64,000 bases of DNA from Macrotis lagotis (GCF_037893015.1 NC_133666.1:1-64000); one strand, 5' to 3'. Shown: positions 50,501 to 59,040, numbered from the stretch's first letter. Notes: a model not told the origin generated them from the sequence alone. A program made the numbers and translations.

Positions 50501-53500
50501 TCCCAAGTATTGAGCTATAAAATATATAGCATTTTCAAATACTCTGGCTAGATAATCTTTCTCAGGAATGAAAAGGTATTAGAAAAATAATACATAATTC
50601 CTTGTCTTTAGAGAGTTGTTATTATAAAGGCATAGATGTGTGGGATTGACTATGCAAATTAGGAACTATAAAGATTCCTTTCAGAATTCCTTTTGGGCAG
50701 AGGGAGAGTAACTCTTCTCAATCTCAAATCTTTTTTCTTTTAAATGTGAAAGTCTAGGGAGGAGAGATAAGGGCAAATACACTCAATAAGGAGTTTCTCC
50801 TGGTAGCTTTTCATTACAAGCAGAACTAAAATCTGTTCACACAGAAACAAATATGAAGTCATTATTATTGATTTTTCACCTCCATACCCCATTGCAAACT
50901 GTCTTTCAGTCTTAGAATGCTCTCCACCTTCATCTTGGAATCCCTAAAGTTTGACTCAAATGCCTGTTTCCCACATGAGGACTTAACCATTATCCTGGTT
51001 GTTAAAGCTGTAAACTTTCCAAAGCCTCCTGCACATTGTTTTGTATGTATTTTGCATTCATTTATTTGTGGACATCTTGTCTTTCCCAGGGGAATATAAC
51101 CTTTTGTTGTTTTTTTTTTTCTTGGTATCCCCCAGTTCCTGGCACATAGTAGACACTTAATGCTTGCTTAATGGAATGAGTTTTTGCATTGATAGGAGAA
51201 ATAGATGTGTCGTAGCTTCGGTTGTGGGGTCATGACACTCATTTCTGACTTCAAAGTACTTTGTCTCTACCCCATCACATTTTATATCAAGATGTTTCCA
51301 AATATTTTTCTTCTTCCACACAGTACCTTTTGCTGTGGGTACTTGAGACATAGTAGATTGTCAAATTGGCACAACTCATAGAGAGTTTGGAATCCTTAAG
51401 TAGGTGAAGTTACTTTTCAATAAATTCAGCTTATTGGTTCCCAGTCTAACAAATGTTGAGGGTAATGAATACCTCTCCAAGACCAGTTTTGGTTATATTG
51501 CAAATACTGTATTATATATGTTGGGTATGATAAAAATTACTCATTAATTTTCTTTTGTCTCTTAATATAACATCCAAGAGGCTATCAGTCATCCAGTAAG
51601 TATTTATTAAGCCGTGGGCACAATGCTAAGTGCTGGGTTACAAAGAAAGGCAAAAGGCAGTCTGCTGTCAAGGATTTCAAAGCCTAATGGGGTGAGACAA
51701 CATGCAAACAACTCTTTGCAAACAAGGTCTAGGCCCAATACAGTGGAAGTCATCAACAGAAGGAGGGCATGAGCTTCCTGTAGAAGGTGGGACTCTTAAC
51801 TAGGACTTGAGGGAAGCCAGCAGGTAGAGATGAAGAGAGAGAATGTTCCTGGCCTTGGGGGATGGCCAATGAGAGTGCCTGAGGTTGCAAGATTGAGGGT
51901 CTTGTTCAAAGAGTGATAAGGAGGCCAATGCCATTGAATTAAAGATTTGGAGGTGGGGTGGGGGGTCATGTGGATGCTGTGTAAAATAAAAGAAGACTGG
52001 AAAAGTAGCCTTGGGGTCAGGTTATAAAAGGCTTTGAAAGCAGAAACAGATAATTTTATAGTTGATAGCAGAAGTCAGGGAGAGGATTGAGTAGAGGGAC
52101 TAAGACCTGAGTTTAAGGAGCTATGTTTCTTTAATTGGATTTGTTGAACATTCTAATATCAGTGATTACTTTGGTTGGTAATCCACATATATTACTCCAG
52201 TGGAACCTGTTTGCTGTGCTGTAGGAAGGAAGAACTTGAGGTGAGCTTTTTATATTATAGTTTTGTCACCAGTAGCAGTTATTCTTCAACACTTCCTCAG
52301 TAGCAATTCAAATCTTCTACCCAGCTAACAAAAAGTATTTAAGGCCTTCTACACTAAGCAAAAGCAGAATCATCCAAAGGATACACGTATTAAGAGAAAA
52401 ATAAGTGTAAGGCACAACCAAAAAAATGAAACCAAATGTTCATTATAATGGCCAAACTTGACTCTGCAAAAATGAGAAAATTGCTCCTCCCTCCCCTTCT
52501 TAGAGAAGTGATGGACTATGGGTATGGAATGCCATATGTGTTCTCAGATTCAGTTGATCTCCCTTTGTTTATATTCGGTTGCCAGAGATATGGGGGGGGG
52601 AATAGAAGGAATGTGTTGTAAAAACAAGATATAAATAATAATTTAAGAAATAATGCAGTTTGCTGATAGATGCTTATAAAGAACAGAATAGCACTTAGTA
52701 GACTGGGAATTGACCTTAATTGAAAACTTTACAAAATGATTTTGTATATGTCAAATTTTGTCACATAGACCTAGGAGGGGTGGTTGGGTCCAGTCCAGTA
52801 TCAAGGCAGATGATGACTTTTGCCCACATAGCCAGTACTTAGAGACTTGCATTGTGGTACTTGGATTAGGACTCATTCCAATATGATACTGGCATTGAAG
52901 GAGTGATTCATTAAAGGATCTTATTGAAATATGTTTTCACATGCCTCTTTAGCTTTCATAACTCATCAGGTGAAATAAATGAGCAGGCACTGAAGAAGAT
53001 CATCCCGTGCTACGAAAAGGTATTGAACCTTGCCCCCCCCCCCCCCCCACACACACACATTTCTTTCACTGATACCTTTTTTGACTCCTGACAACATTAA
53101 TAGTCACATTCACTTTGCCCCCGTGGCTTTTTATTCTATTTATTCATATCGAATATCTTCCATGTTATCCTCCAAAATAGAAAGAAGTACTGAAAGGCAG
53201 TAGAGTCAGTGGAAGGTCATAGGCAAGTCCCGGAGCTTTTCTAATCCATTCCCTGATGTGTCTGCCAAATGGAGATAGAGTGTTGTACTGGAACAGGTTT
53301 GCATGAGAAGAAGCCTTTTCAAACTCTAAGGGGCTCTATCAACCTGAGTGACAAACACTTTACCACAGAATTTGAGAGGGAGACCCGAACTCAAAGGGGA
53401 CCCCAGACTAGAAGGATTCTCCCTTTTTGCATGGGAAGAACACTGGCTCCAGAACCAGAGGACTTGGCTCCAACCCTTCCTTTTGACTGGGCAAGGCACT

Positions 53501-54393
53501 TCTCTCTGGGGCTCAGTTTTCTCATCTGCCAAAAGAGGAGATTGGACTAGAGTAGCCTCAGAAAGAGATTCTTTGAGTACTTGGGCAGATTTTGCTGGGC
53601 TACCTTGCTAACCCTCATGGAACCCTAGCCTTCCAAGGAAACCCATTCCACTTTGAGGTAGCTTGAATTGTTAAGAAGTCTTTTCTTACCTCAGTCAACT
53701 TAAACCCATTGCTCTTAGTTCTGTCCTTTGAGGCCAAGCAGGACAAGCTCCTTTCTCCATCATAGCTGACTGTTCTTGATAAATCTGACCTTCTCCTGGT
53801 TAAAGATCCCAAATTCCTTCAGCTAATCTTTCTATGGCCTGAATTCAAGACCCTTCATTGTCCTGGTTGCCCCACTCTGGGTACCCTTCAGCTTATCAAG
53901 GACCTTTCCTCAAATGTGGCCCCAGAATTGAAGAGAATACTCTTTCTGGTCTGATCAGGCTTGAGCCTCTCACCTTTCTGCTTCAATATTTTTATCTGAG
54001 TAAACATTTTGGGTTTTTTTTTAAGTCCTGGAGAATTTTACCTTTCCACTTAGTTTCATTAATCCCATATTTCAAAAATCACCTTATTTGAAATTAGAGG
54101 TTTGTTACAAATAAAAGGCCTGAGAGAGTTTCTGAGTAATTAATAAACAATTTATTAGTTAGACTCACAAATAATCAATAAATTGATGATCAGTAGTTTC
54201 TTGGAAGACAAAGACAAAACCCTGGAGATTACTGAAAAAGAAGTGTCCCAGGGGCGGCTAGGTGGCAGCAATGGATAGAGCACAAATCCTGGAGTCAGGA
54301 GGAACTGAGTTTACATCCGGCCTCAGACACTTAATAATTACCTAGCTGTGTGGCATTGGGCAAACCACTTAACCCCATTGCCTTGCAAAAAAA

Positions 54394-54433
<40 letters not shown>

Positions 54434-57400
54434 AGTCCAGTTCAACAGTGGGAGTTTTCCAGGACTTGAGCCTAATGCTTTAGGACTAGAATTCACCTAG
54501 ATTAGATTCTGTTTACACTTTAATTAGAAATGAACTTTCCTAATTGGGTGAGGTTCTGCCCAAGGTAGAGGAGACTATTCCAGAAGGTTCATACCAATCC
54601 TATCATCTGCCCTGCACTACAGAGGCTGACTGATGGACAAGGGCTTGTCCCTGAATGAGGAAATAGAAAGGCAAAGAAAACCTCAATCCTAATTTGCTTT
54701 ATTCATTTAAGAAAAATAATCCCTTCTCTCAGGTTCTGGTCGGTTGTAGGACAAAATAGGAAAGTTGTTCTGAGTAGGACCTCTTTTGAAATTTTTTTAG
54801 TAAAGACTGAGGAATGCTTAAGAAATTCATAAGTATAAACCAGTATTTTGGAATGTACAGAATGCATATATGTAAATCTTTAAACTTGTCGGCAGTTTTT
54901 CTAAATGTTGATTGGTATTTTTCAATATTTTATTTTGTCTCATTGTGGTAGCACAGTTTTAGATTTGTTTGATTTCCCCCTTCCCTTAGAATGTGATTGG
55001 TTGGTACAAATTCAGATGTAATAAAAGCCAAAAGGTGACATCACAAGAGAAGGCTCTTCACCAAAATCTACAGCATCATTTTTCAAATTCGGGACTACTT
55101 CTTCTGTTGCTAACATCAAGCAAAGCCACAGGAAACGGCTCCACTCATGTACTGGATCATGCATTACATAGATTTCAGGAAGGGTAAGTGTTGGCCCAGA
55201 TTTAGATTTGCTAGTAAACTTCATGGTGTGTTTTTTCAGTAGTTCTTAAATATTTTATAAAAATGTTTATATTGTTTTAACAACTTTTTGTACATAGTTT
55301 TTTTTTTCCTGAGATGAACCTTTCCCTTTCATATCTGGATTTTCCTGAACCCAGGGGTCATAATGATCCCTGGTACCAATAGGAGGGAAATCACAAATTT
55401 CTCCTATTCTCAATAATACTAATAAAGATAGAATTATCCTTATTTTTCCATTTTGTACATGAGAAACATGGATATCTGGGAAACAGGAAACCTTTTCCAT
55501 GCAGCATCAAGACTTCTGTCAAAAATGCACTGACTTAATAGCTTTAGTCAAAATATTAGATAGAACTAATTATAGTTGAATTCTATTTTAAGTGAAGTAA
55601 TCCTTGTAAAGTCAACAAGTGTTTCTTTGAAAATATTTAAAATAATAAACAATGTTTTAGATAAAAGCAATTGCTTATAAAGTAGATCAGTTTTAGCTGA
55701 ACACTTAATTTGGGACAAGTAATCAAGGATCCTTGTCTCTCATTTCTGTAGGGTAGCCTGGTAGTGAATGGAAATGGCTGGAAAATGAAGCTAATAGAAT
55801 GCCACTGCTCATTTTTAGCCTGGCTTTAACTTTTTCTCCAAAACTATTTTTTAGAATTTTCCTTAAAGTACCTTTAGTGCTGACCAACGTGGGTATGTCA
55901 GAGTTCCAGACATATAAGACTGTGTCAGGCGCCTCTAGATCCCCTGCCTTAGACCGAGCAACACACGCACATGGGTAAGACGGTTCCTCAGCCACTAACT
56001 CTCATCTTATCTTTCAAAGTTGCTGTTGTTATTCAGTCATATTTTCAGTTGTGTCTAACTCTTTGTGAGCTTTTCTTGTCCCAGGTCACACAGCTAGTCA
56101 TTGTCTGAGGCCAGATTGGAACTCAGGAAGATGAGTCTTCCTGTAGTCTTCCTGACTACAAGCCCAGCACTCCATCCACTTTGCTACCTAGGTCCTTAAA
56201 TTTCAAATATACCACTTTCCTAAATAAGGTCTTTTGTATTACAAAATCTAAAACCGATCTAAACTTGAACCCAATATACAGCTAAAATCACTATGAATCT
56301 AGTCTGTCTACAAAGTTATACTATCTTCCTTTAATCAAATCCTGAGGGCTCCTTTTATGCCTGTCATTGCTTCCCTAAAAGTAGATCAGTGAGCATAATT
56401 AATTGCTTCCTTTTTATGAGACCCTATACTAAGATACCATGAACCAAGTCCTGTTCTCAAGGAGCTTAAAATACTTTTTGTGGGGGGAGCAGCATATATA
56501 TAGAAGGGGAAATACAAATTAATCACACACACACACACAGTATTTGAAGAGAGTGAAAGGCTATGAAATTATTTCCCAAATTGGGTCTGGGGCTCTGTTG
56601 AGAGACACAGCTTGACCCCAAAGAGTGAGATAGGACATAATTACCTTTACATTTACAAACAAAAAAAATCCATTTTGCCAAGGTGATATGATCCAGAGGG
56701 CAAAGGATTGTTGTGATGCCAAGCTCCGTCCACCACCTGCTAGCTGGACCTTAGCTCTGAGAAACAAGGAATCTCCAAATTCTTTTAAACCACCTTCTCA
56801 TAGAATCTGTGTTTAAGGACTATACCACAGCTAGTCAAATCTTCATTTTACAGATGAAGAATAAATATCAGTTTTGCAAATCTATATGCATGAGAAAATA
56901 TTTTGTCTTTCACCAATAGGGCAGAATTTTTTAATGCAGATGGAACTGTAAAAGAGGCACGCAGAATGAGTGAATTTTATGGCACTATACAGAAGGAATT
57001 AAAGGTAATTTTAACCAATTTGTATTTCTCTTGTGAATAGTGATTTAGTGGGGTTTTTCCCCCATAGGACTATAGATAGCTTTGATTTCTTCATCTTAAA
57101 ACTACCTCTTCATATCCTCTCACTATTTATTTATCACTATTTATTTAAAATTTATCCAAATTTTCAATATTGTTTCTAGATTTAGAAATCGTGCTAGCTC
57201 TGCATGTTTAGTATATCTTCTAGATAAATACACAAATTTTGCCTGGAAGTGTTATCTATCAAAAAAACCTTAGAAATTTGTTATAGACTTACATTAAAGT
57301 TGTTTTTTTTAATTCAGAAAATTATTTTAATAAACTTTTCAAACCATAAACTTGACTTGGGTAGTAATTGGGGGGGGTATATTAAACTTCCCCACCCACC

Positions 57401-58709
57401 CCTAATTAGCCATATTGTTGTTAGGGAAGGAAGAAAATTGCCCTTGCAGAAATGCAGGAGTTAGTGTGTGAAGTGGTTAGAAATAGTTAAAATTTGTGAT
57501 TGTTGCTCTGTTCTTTCCAATAGAATTACTTTTACTTAGTATAGATTACTAAAGTATTGTGAATTGGCATGTTGTCTGTATAAATAAATTTTCTTTTGTA
57601 GGATGTATGCATTCAAACAATCAAGAGTGAGCTACTAGTAAAAAAATCTATAGAAGAACTAAATAACCTGAAAGAAGAAATTGCATCCAAAAAGAGAGGA
57701 GAGGGTGATGAACCAGGTAAAAAGAAAAGTTAATGGCCATATTTTTACCTAGCTAGCTTTACCTTGCACATTCAGATGGCTAAAACTGTTATTTCCCAAG
57801 CAACCCCTGTACTCTCTGTGTTATGAGGAAAGCTCAGAGTGATGGCTTGGGTCCCTATAAATAATCAGCCAGGCAAAACTTAGAAATGACCTCAGTTTAA
57901 CAAGTTCAGATGTAGTCAACAGTCTGGTCAGTAAAGGAAAAGGACTCTCTTTGATTGCAGTTCAGGAAGTCCATTTTGGCAGATGTAAGCCAAGTTTGCC
58001 AAACAGTCTAAGAAAAAGGCTTTTTGTGGATTCAATTTTGTGCTTGGACTCTTAGATCAGATAAGCCAGAAAAGGCCCTATACCCTCACCTTCCATGTCA
58101 AGCTACTGAATAATCATAATGATATTATTTGATTTAGGAGGAGGAAGAAAAGACACAAGAGAAAAGGATCTTGTAGTCTGCCAGGCTTTTCGTACATTTT
58201 TTCCAAGTCAGGAATTTCTTCATTCATGCACTGTGTGTGCCAAAGGCAAGAAAACATCTCGGAAAAGGCTTTGTAAGAGTAAGCTCAAGTCTGTGACTGA
58301 ATTAACTCTGTTGGTGGAAAATCCTCAGTTTCCCAAAGATGATGAAACAAATGCCATAGCTTTGCAGGAATTTTTTGAAACTGAGAAGAAACGTTTAGAT
58401 GAGAAAGCAGCAACAGCAGAATCAGAATTAGATTCAGAGTCAGACTTGGGAGCAAGAGCTGGAGCAGGAGTTGGAGCCGGAGCTGGAGCTGGAACCATAG
58501 TCGGAGCCGGAGCTGGAACTGGAGCTGGAGCCGGAGCCATAGTTGGAGCTGGAGCCGGAGCCGGAGCTGGAGCCATAGCTGGAGCAGGAGCAGGAGCAGG
58601 AACCTCGCAGCAAAGAAATGAGAAAGTAGTTGAAGTGATAGAAATACTGTCTGATGAAGATAGTGAGGAGAAGAACCTCTTTGAATATTCCTCATCATCA
58701 ATTTTCTGA
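29481..58709 (+). CDS. ABRAXAS1: Abraxas-family BRCA1-A complex scaffold (ABRAXAS1-like), whole gene
   Basis: Nine exons (listed separately) join to 1368 nt: 455 codons plus stop. ABRAXAS1 holds together BRCC36, BABAM1, BABAM2 and RAP80 and binds the BRCA1 BRCT repeats at DNA breaks in the nucleus. Visible here: an MPN fold (residues about 7-165) in which the JAMM zinc site is absent (GWYKFR at 98-103 where active enzymes have His-x-His), a helical coiled-coil stretch (about 205-260), the conserved [14 protein letters not shown] (283-296), a basic patch that could be a nuclear signal (301-316), a Gly-Ala tract (370-421), a SUMO-binding-like motif (429-443) and a C-terminal SSIF (452-455) in place of human SPTF. 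Human ABRAXAS1 is 409 residues with the same exon plan. By eye only half to 60% of residues match it, low for this family, so a marsupial paralogue is possible. All splice sites are GT-AG and no frame is broken, so I take it as functional. Confidence 0.88.
30370..30990 (-). repeat. Old L1-like LINE 3' remnant
   Basis: Antisense wording of the L1 ORF2 end (CTCCTCCAACATTTGTCATT, then CCTTTTATCAATTGGCACATGG). Strongly decayed. Confidence 0.5.
32040..32625 (+). repeat. L2 LINE 3' end, sense
   Basis: TTCAAAGCTCAGCTCAATCA, CCTTGAGAACAGAGACTGC, GCACTGAGCATAATGCCTGG and ATAAATGTTGATTGA are the L2 3' terminal landmarks in order. Confidence 0.75.
33655..34870 (-). mobile_element. L1 3' end, antisense, interrupted by a SINE
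   Basis: The antisense L1 3' UTR (cagtgaacagtcaagtgaat... acagattagttattt) and ORF2 C-terminus (TGGTTGGATCACTTTACAAT, TTTTGACCAATTAACAACTG) match the L1 at 22,690 in order. A sense SINE sits at about 33,934-34,085 with the duplication AAAAAGTGA on both sides (33,925-33,933 and 34,086-34,094). Confidence 0.82.
33934..34085 (+). mobile_element. Marsupial tRNA-derived SINE with TSD
   Basis: Sense element, ATGTGGGGGCACCTGGGTGG start, CTTGCAAAAACC tail, duplication AAAAAGTGA. Confidence 0.88.
34885..35650 (-). repeat. L2 LINE ORF2 fragment, antisense
   Basis: The antisense L2 wording CTGGAAAGGTAG, ATTTTGGCAACTCTGGGAATGG and GAAAATGGGGTTTGTTTTGG corresponds to the L2 ORF2 RT and its C-terminal end. 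Interrupted by the SINE at 35,192-35,339. Confidence 0.6.
35192..35339 (+). mobile_element. Marsupial tRNA-derived SINE with TSD
   Basis: Sense element; target-site duplication AGGAGCAAAGGAA at 35,179-35,191 and 35,340-35,352. Confidence 0.92.
35887..35977 (+). CDS. ABRAXAS1: ABRAXAS1-like exon 2 (residues 30-60 part)
   Basis: Acceptor CTCTAG|GAA, donor ATCA|GTGAGT. Encodes [11 protein letters not shown]...VQVVQTI, the MPN strand-loop that in ABRAXAS1 reads EGFLLGE. Length is 91 nt and leaves one base (phase 1) for residue 60. Confidence 0.93.
36165..36550 (-). mobile_element. LTR-like fragment related to 54,105-54,780
   Basis: GAGAGACTGTTTCTGGGTAATTAATAATCAAT... AATAATCAATAAATTG matches 54,121-54,190 (GAGAGAGTTTCTGAGTAATT...), and the later TTCACCTAGAT is shared too. 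An AATAAA on the reverse strand is not obvious, so LTR status is inferred. Confidence 0.4.
36690..37222 (-). mobile_element. Older L1 ORF2 remnant, 3' side of nested insertion
   Basis: Antisense RT remnants (the [20 protein letters not shown] frame at 36,895-36,707; DNA ATAGTGGGGCTCCTTGTTTTA). The same old element resumes at 43,960 beyond the younger L1. Confidence 0.65.
37605..41395 (-). pseudogene. L1 ORF2 (endonuclease-RT), frameshifted
   Basis: The endonuclease half (41,279-40,182, 365 codons) has NIYAPSG, VGDLN and the catalytic SDHNAIKV. The RT half (39,957-39,004, 317 codons) has [40 protein letters not shown] and [12 protein letters not shown], with FADD encoded at 39,310-39,321. The C-terminal part follows at 38,444-37,998 and 37,931-37,605. 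Upstream coding continues to about 41,395 ([10 protein letters not shown]) in a shifted frame. About five breaks separate these parts, so no whole protein is made. Confidence 0.92.
42230..43230 (-). pseudogene. L1 ORF1 (RNA-binding protein), frameshifted
   Basis: ATG at 43,230 (product starts [16 protein letters not shown]). The coiled coil follows (to 42,904), then after a frame break the end of the coiled coil and the RRM (42,838-42,608, [17 protein letters not shown]). The C-terminal domain extends to about 42,230. It differs from the HAL1 ORF1p at the N-terminus but shares the RRM wording. Confidence 0.85.
43925..43942 (-). promoter_or_regulatory. YY1-like site at L1 5' end
   Basis: Minus strand GGCCAAGATGGCGGAGAG within the first ~20 bases of the element, matching the YY1 core that positions L1 transcription starts in human. 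Same core as in HAL1 at 10,711. Confidence 0.55.
43960..44425 (-). mobile_element. Older L1 ORF2 remnant, 5' side of nested insertion
   Basis: Continues the old antisense L1 of 36,690-37,222 (ctctattctaactcttgttaaggtag; ttgaattcattt-like RT wording). Decayed. Confidence 0.55.
44432..44583 (-). mobile_element. Marsupial tRNA-derived SINE, antisense
   Basis: GTGGCTTGCCCAAGGTGACA... CACCTAGCTGCCCC on the plus strand. Imperfect AAGTTTAATTT / AGTTTAGTTT duplication on the sides. Confidence 0.88.
44860..45290 (+). repeat. Short direct repeats in LTR/ERV-like DNA
   Basis: GGACTT...GAGGGGACCC.G.CAGGAT occurs at about 44,898 and 44,957 (unit near 60 bp), and AG.C.CTCAGTCAG.GGTTTC.GTACC occurs at 45,172 and 45,244. 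Wider context to about 46,450 resembles non-coding ERV or LTR sequence, without an identifiable protein. Confidence 0.4.
47480..47632 (-). repeat. CORE-SINE/MIR-like fragment, antisense
   Basis: GGGGCTAAGTGACTTAACCA with GGGTCCCAGAGCCAGGAAGT, and GGGCTGGTGTGTCTATTCAC. Diverged. Confidence 0.65.
47928..48412 (-). mobile_element. Solo LTR with 4-bp TSD
   Basis: It starts TGTGTGTGGG and ends CCACACA on the plus strand (TG...CA ends). The ACAT duplication flanks it (47,924-47,927 and 48,413-48,416). AATAAA on the minus strand is near 47,990 (plus-strand TTTATT). 485 bp, no internal retroviral genes: a recombined endogenous retrovirus remnant in intron 2, 0.7 kb from exon 3. Confidence 0.75.
49109..49145 (+). 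CDS. ABRAXAS1: ABRAXAS1-like exon 3 (residues 60-72 part)
   Basis: Acceptor CCTTTCAG|AT, donor TTCAG|GTAAGT. Only 37 nt, encoding [11 protein letters not shown], matching the IQKYIPCYQLF of human ABRAXAS1. It is too short for gene finders without homology. Phases in and out (1 and 2) fit exons 2 and 4 exactly. Confidence 0.92.
50880..51175 (+). repeat. L2 LINE 3' end, sense
   Basis: Ends CCTGGCACATAGTAGACACT with TAATGCTTGCTTAATGGA, the L2 terminal landmark. Confidence 0.7.
51590..52130 (-). repeat. L2 LINE C-terminal and 3' end, antisense
   Basis: GCTAAGTGCTGGGTTACAAA, GGGACTTGAGGGAAGCCAG-like text and GTTATAAAAGGCTTTGAAAG (antisense of the L2 AFKALHNLAP wording). Confidence 0.7.
52953..53019 (+). 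CDS. ABRAXAS1: ABRAXAS1-like exon 4 (residues 72-94)
   Basis: Acceptor CTCTTTAG|C, donor AAAAG|GTATTG. Completes Ser72 and encodes [22 protein letters not shown], matching the [16 protein letters not shown] of ABRAXAS1. It ends in phase 0. A C/CA simple repeat starts at 53,033 just inside the intron. Confidence 0.93.
53033..53061 (+). repeat. Poly-C then (CA)n
   Basis: About 18 C followed by (AC)n, 14 bases after the exon 4 donor. Confidence 0.9.
53420..53570 (+). repeat. MIR SINE, sense
   Basis: CTGGGCAAGGCACTTCTCTC... CAGTTTTCTCATCTGCCAAA is the MIR core and 3' wording. Confidence 0.75.
53600..53995 (+). repeat. CR1/L3 LINE fragment
   Basis: CTTAAACCCATTGCTCTTAG, TTCTCCTGGTTAAAGATCCC, AATTCCTTCAGCTAATC and TCATTGTCCTGGTTGCCCCA are in the order of the CR1/L3 3' region. 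Confidence 0.65.
54105..54780 (-). mobile_element. LTR-like element interrupted by a SINE
   Basis: GAGAGAGTTTCTGAGTAATT... AATAATCAATAAATTG is shared with 36,165. It has AATAAACAATTTATTAG with a reverse-strand AATAAA. The sense SINE at 54,251-54,397 splits it. No internal gene. Confidence 0.45.
54251..54434 (+). mobile_element. Marsupial tRNA-derived SINE with (GA)n tail
   Basis: GGGGCGGCTAGGTGGCAGCA start, tail CTTGCAAAAAAACAAAG followed by a pure (GA)n microsatellite to 54,434, probably grown from the SINE tail. Confidence 0.9.
54990..55183 (+). CDS. ABRAXAS1: ABRAXAS1-like exon 5 (residues 95-159 part)
   Basis: Acceptor CCCTTAG|AAT, donor AAGG|GTAAGT. Encodes NVIGWYKFR..., ...[20 protein letters not shown]... 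and ends at FQE-G. The catalytic His-x-His of JAMM enzymes is replaced by Lys-Phe, as in ABRAXAS1, so it is a pseudo-enzyme that docks the active subunit BRCC36. It is the longest internal exon and the clearest match. Confidence 0.95.
55855..55974 (+). CDS. ABRAXAS1: ABRAXAS1-like exon 6 (residues 159-199 part)
   Basis: Acceptor TTTTTTAG|A, donor CATGG|GTAAGA. Encodes [20 protein letters not shown] and [18 protein letters not shown], matching the RVPLVVANLGMSE...YKTVSGS of ABRAXAS1. Both flanking codons are glycines split by the introns. Confidence 0.94.
56017..56200 (-). repeat. MAR1 marsupial CORE-SINE, antisense, internally deleted
   Basis: CAGTTGTGTCTAACTCTTTG... CAGGTCACACAGCTAGTCAT... 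CAGCACTCCATCCACTTTGC. Confidence 0.75.
56920..57004 (+). CDS. ABRAXAS1: ABRAXAS1-like exon 7 (residues 199-227)
   Basis: Acceptor CCAATAG|G, donor TTAAAG|GTAATT. Encodes [20 protein letters not shown] and the start of the coiled coil (GTIQKELK), matching KFFEEDGSLKEV..INEMYASLQEELK. A broken copy of this exon with its upstream intron lies at 59,171-59,546. Confidence 0.93.
57050..57150 (-). repeat. Short L1 3' remnant
   Basis: TAGCTTTGATTTCTTCATCT... CTCTTCATATCCTCTCACTA is the antisense L1 ORF2 end. Confidence 0.5.
57602..57716 (+). CDS. ABRAXAS1: ABRAXAS1-like exon 8 (residues 228-266 part)
   Basis: Acceptor TTTTGTAG|GAT, donor CCAG|GTAAAA. Encodes [20 protein letters not shown] and [18 protein letters not shown], a charged helix with leucines at coiled-coil spacing, the part of ABRAXAS1 that pairs with the BRCC36 helical bundle. 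Sequence is little conserved, length is. Confidence 0.9.
58138..58709 (+). CDS. ABRAXAS1: ABRAXAS1-like exon 9 (residues 266-455, stop TGA)
   Basis: Acceptor TGATTTAG|GA. In order: [20 protein letters not shown], aligned with the FLCQALRTFFPNSEFLHSC of human; a basic cluster [17 protein letters not shown] (300-316), a candidate nuclear signal; an acidic or Glu/Lys stretch (about 332-369); a 52-residue Gly-Ala tract (370-421, bases 58,449-58,604); [15 protein letters not shown] (429-443), a candidate SUMO-interacting motif; and the C-terminal EYSSSSIF. Human ABRAXAS1 ends EYSRSPTF, where phospho-Ser406 binds BRCA1 BRCT; here Ser452 and Phe455 keep the S-x-x-F spacing but the proline after Ser is gone. 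Confidence 0.93.
58449..58604 (+). repeat. Coding GGAGCN repeat (Gly-Ala tract)
   Basis: Hexamer-based GGAGCT/GGAGCC/GGAGCA repeat inside exon 9, in frame as Gly-Ala. Ile-Val or Ile-Ala interruptions at tract positions 17-18, 31-32 and 43-44 show growth by larger unit (about 42 and 36 bp) duplication. The reverse strand is also open over the region, as a by-product of the repeat. Confidence 0.92.
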
Positions 58710-59040
58710 ACCATTCATAGAAGTTTTTTCATTGTCCCAGCCGACTAACGGGAAATAGTTTACTGTGTTACTAATTGAATAAGTTTTGCTTGATAGAAAA
58801 TATTTTTGGAAAACTATGTTAGGAATGTGGCAATATTTTTATTACAATATTCTGAGTATGGCAAAAATTGCTAGCCATTTTCTTTGTTGTCTTTAATTTC
58901 TTTTATTTTTCAAAGTTAAACACAAAATAAGAAAATACATTGTCATATGTGCAGCAATATATGAGCAAGTTCATAATGTAATGCAAAAATTTCCATTTCA
59001 AGAAAGCCCATATAATAAACACTACAAGTGATATTCCAAG
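58710..59040 (+). promoter_or_regulatory. 3' UTR and poly(A) signal
   Basis: AATAAA at 59,014-59,019, 305 bases after the stop, is the first canonical signal. AT-rich 3' UTR with no repeat. Confidence 0.7.

Larger units (their letters stand above)
49146..52952 (+). other. Intron 3 of ABRAXAS1-like gene
   Basis: 3.8 kb, GT...AG (CTCTTTAG). Contains an L2 3' end (50,880-51,175) and an antisense L2 (51,590-52,130). Bases 49,150-50,880 and 52,130-52,950 show no gene or clear repeat. Confidence 0.85.

Noticed and set aside
58285..58714. Minus-strand frames (138 and 129 codons) opposite exon 9
   Set aside because: Shadow of the coding hexamer repeat; the plus-strand frame has homology and splice support.
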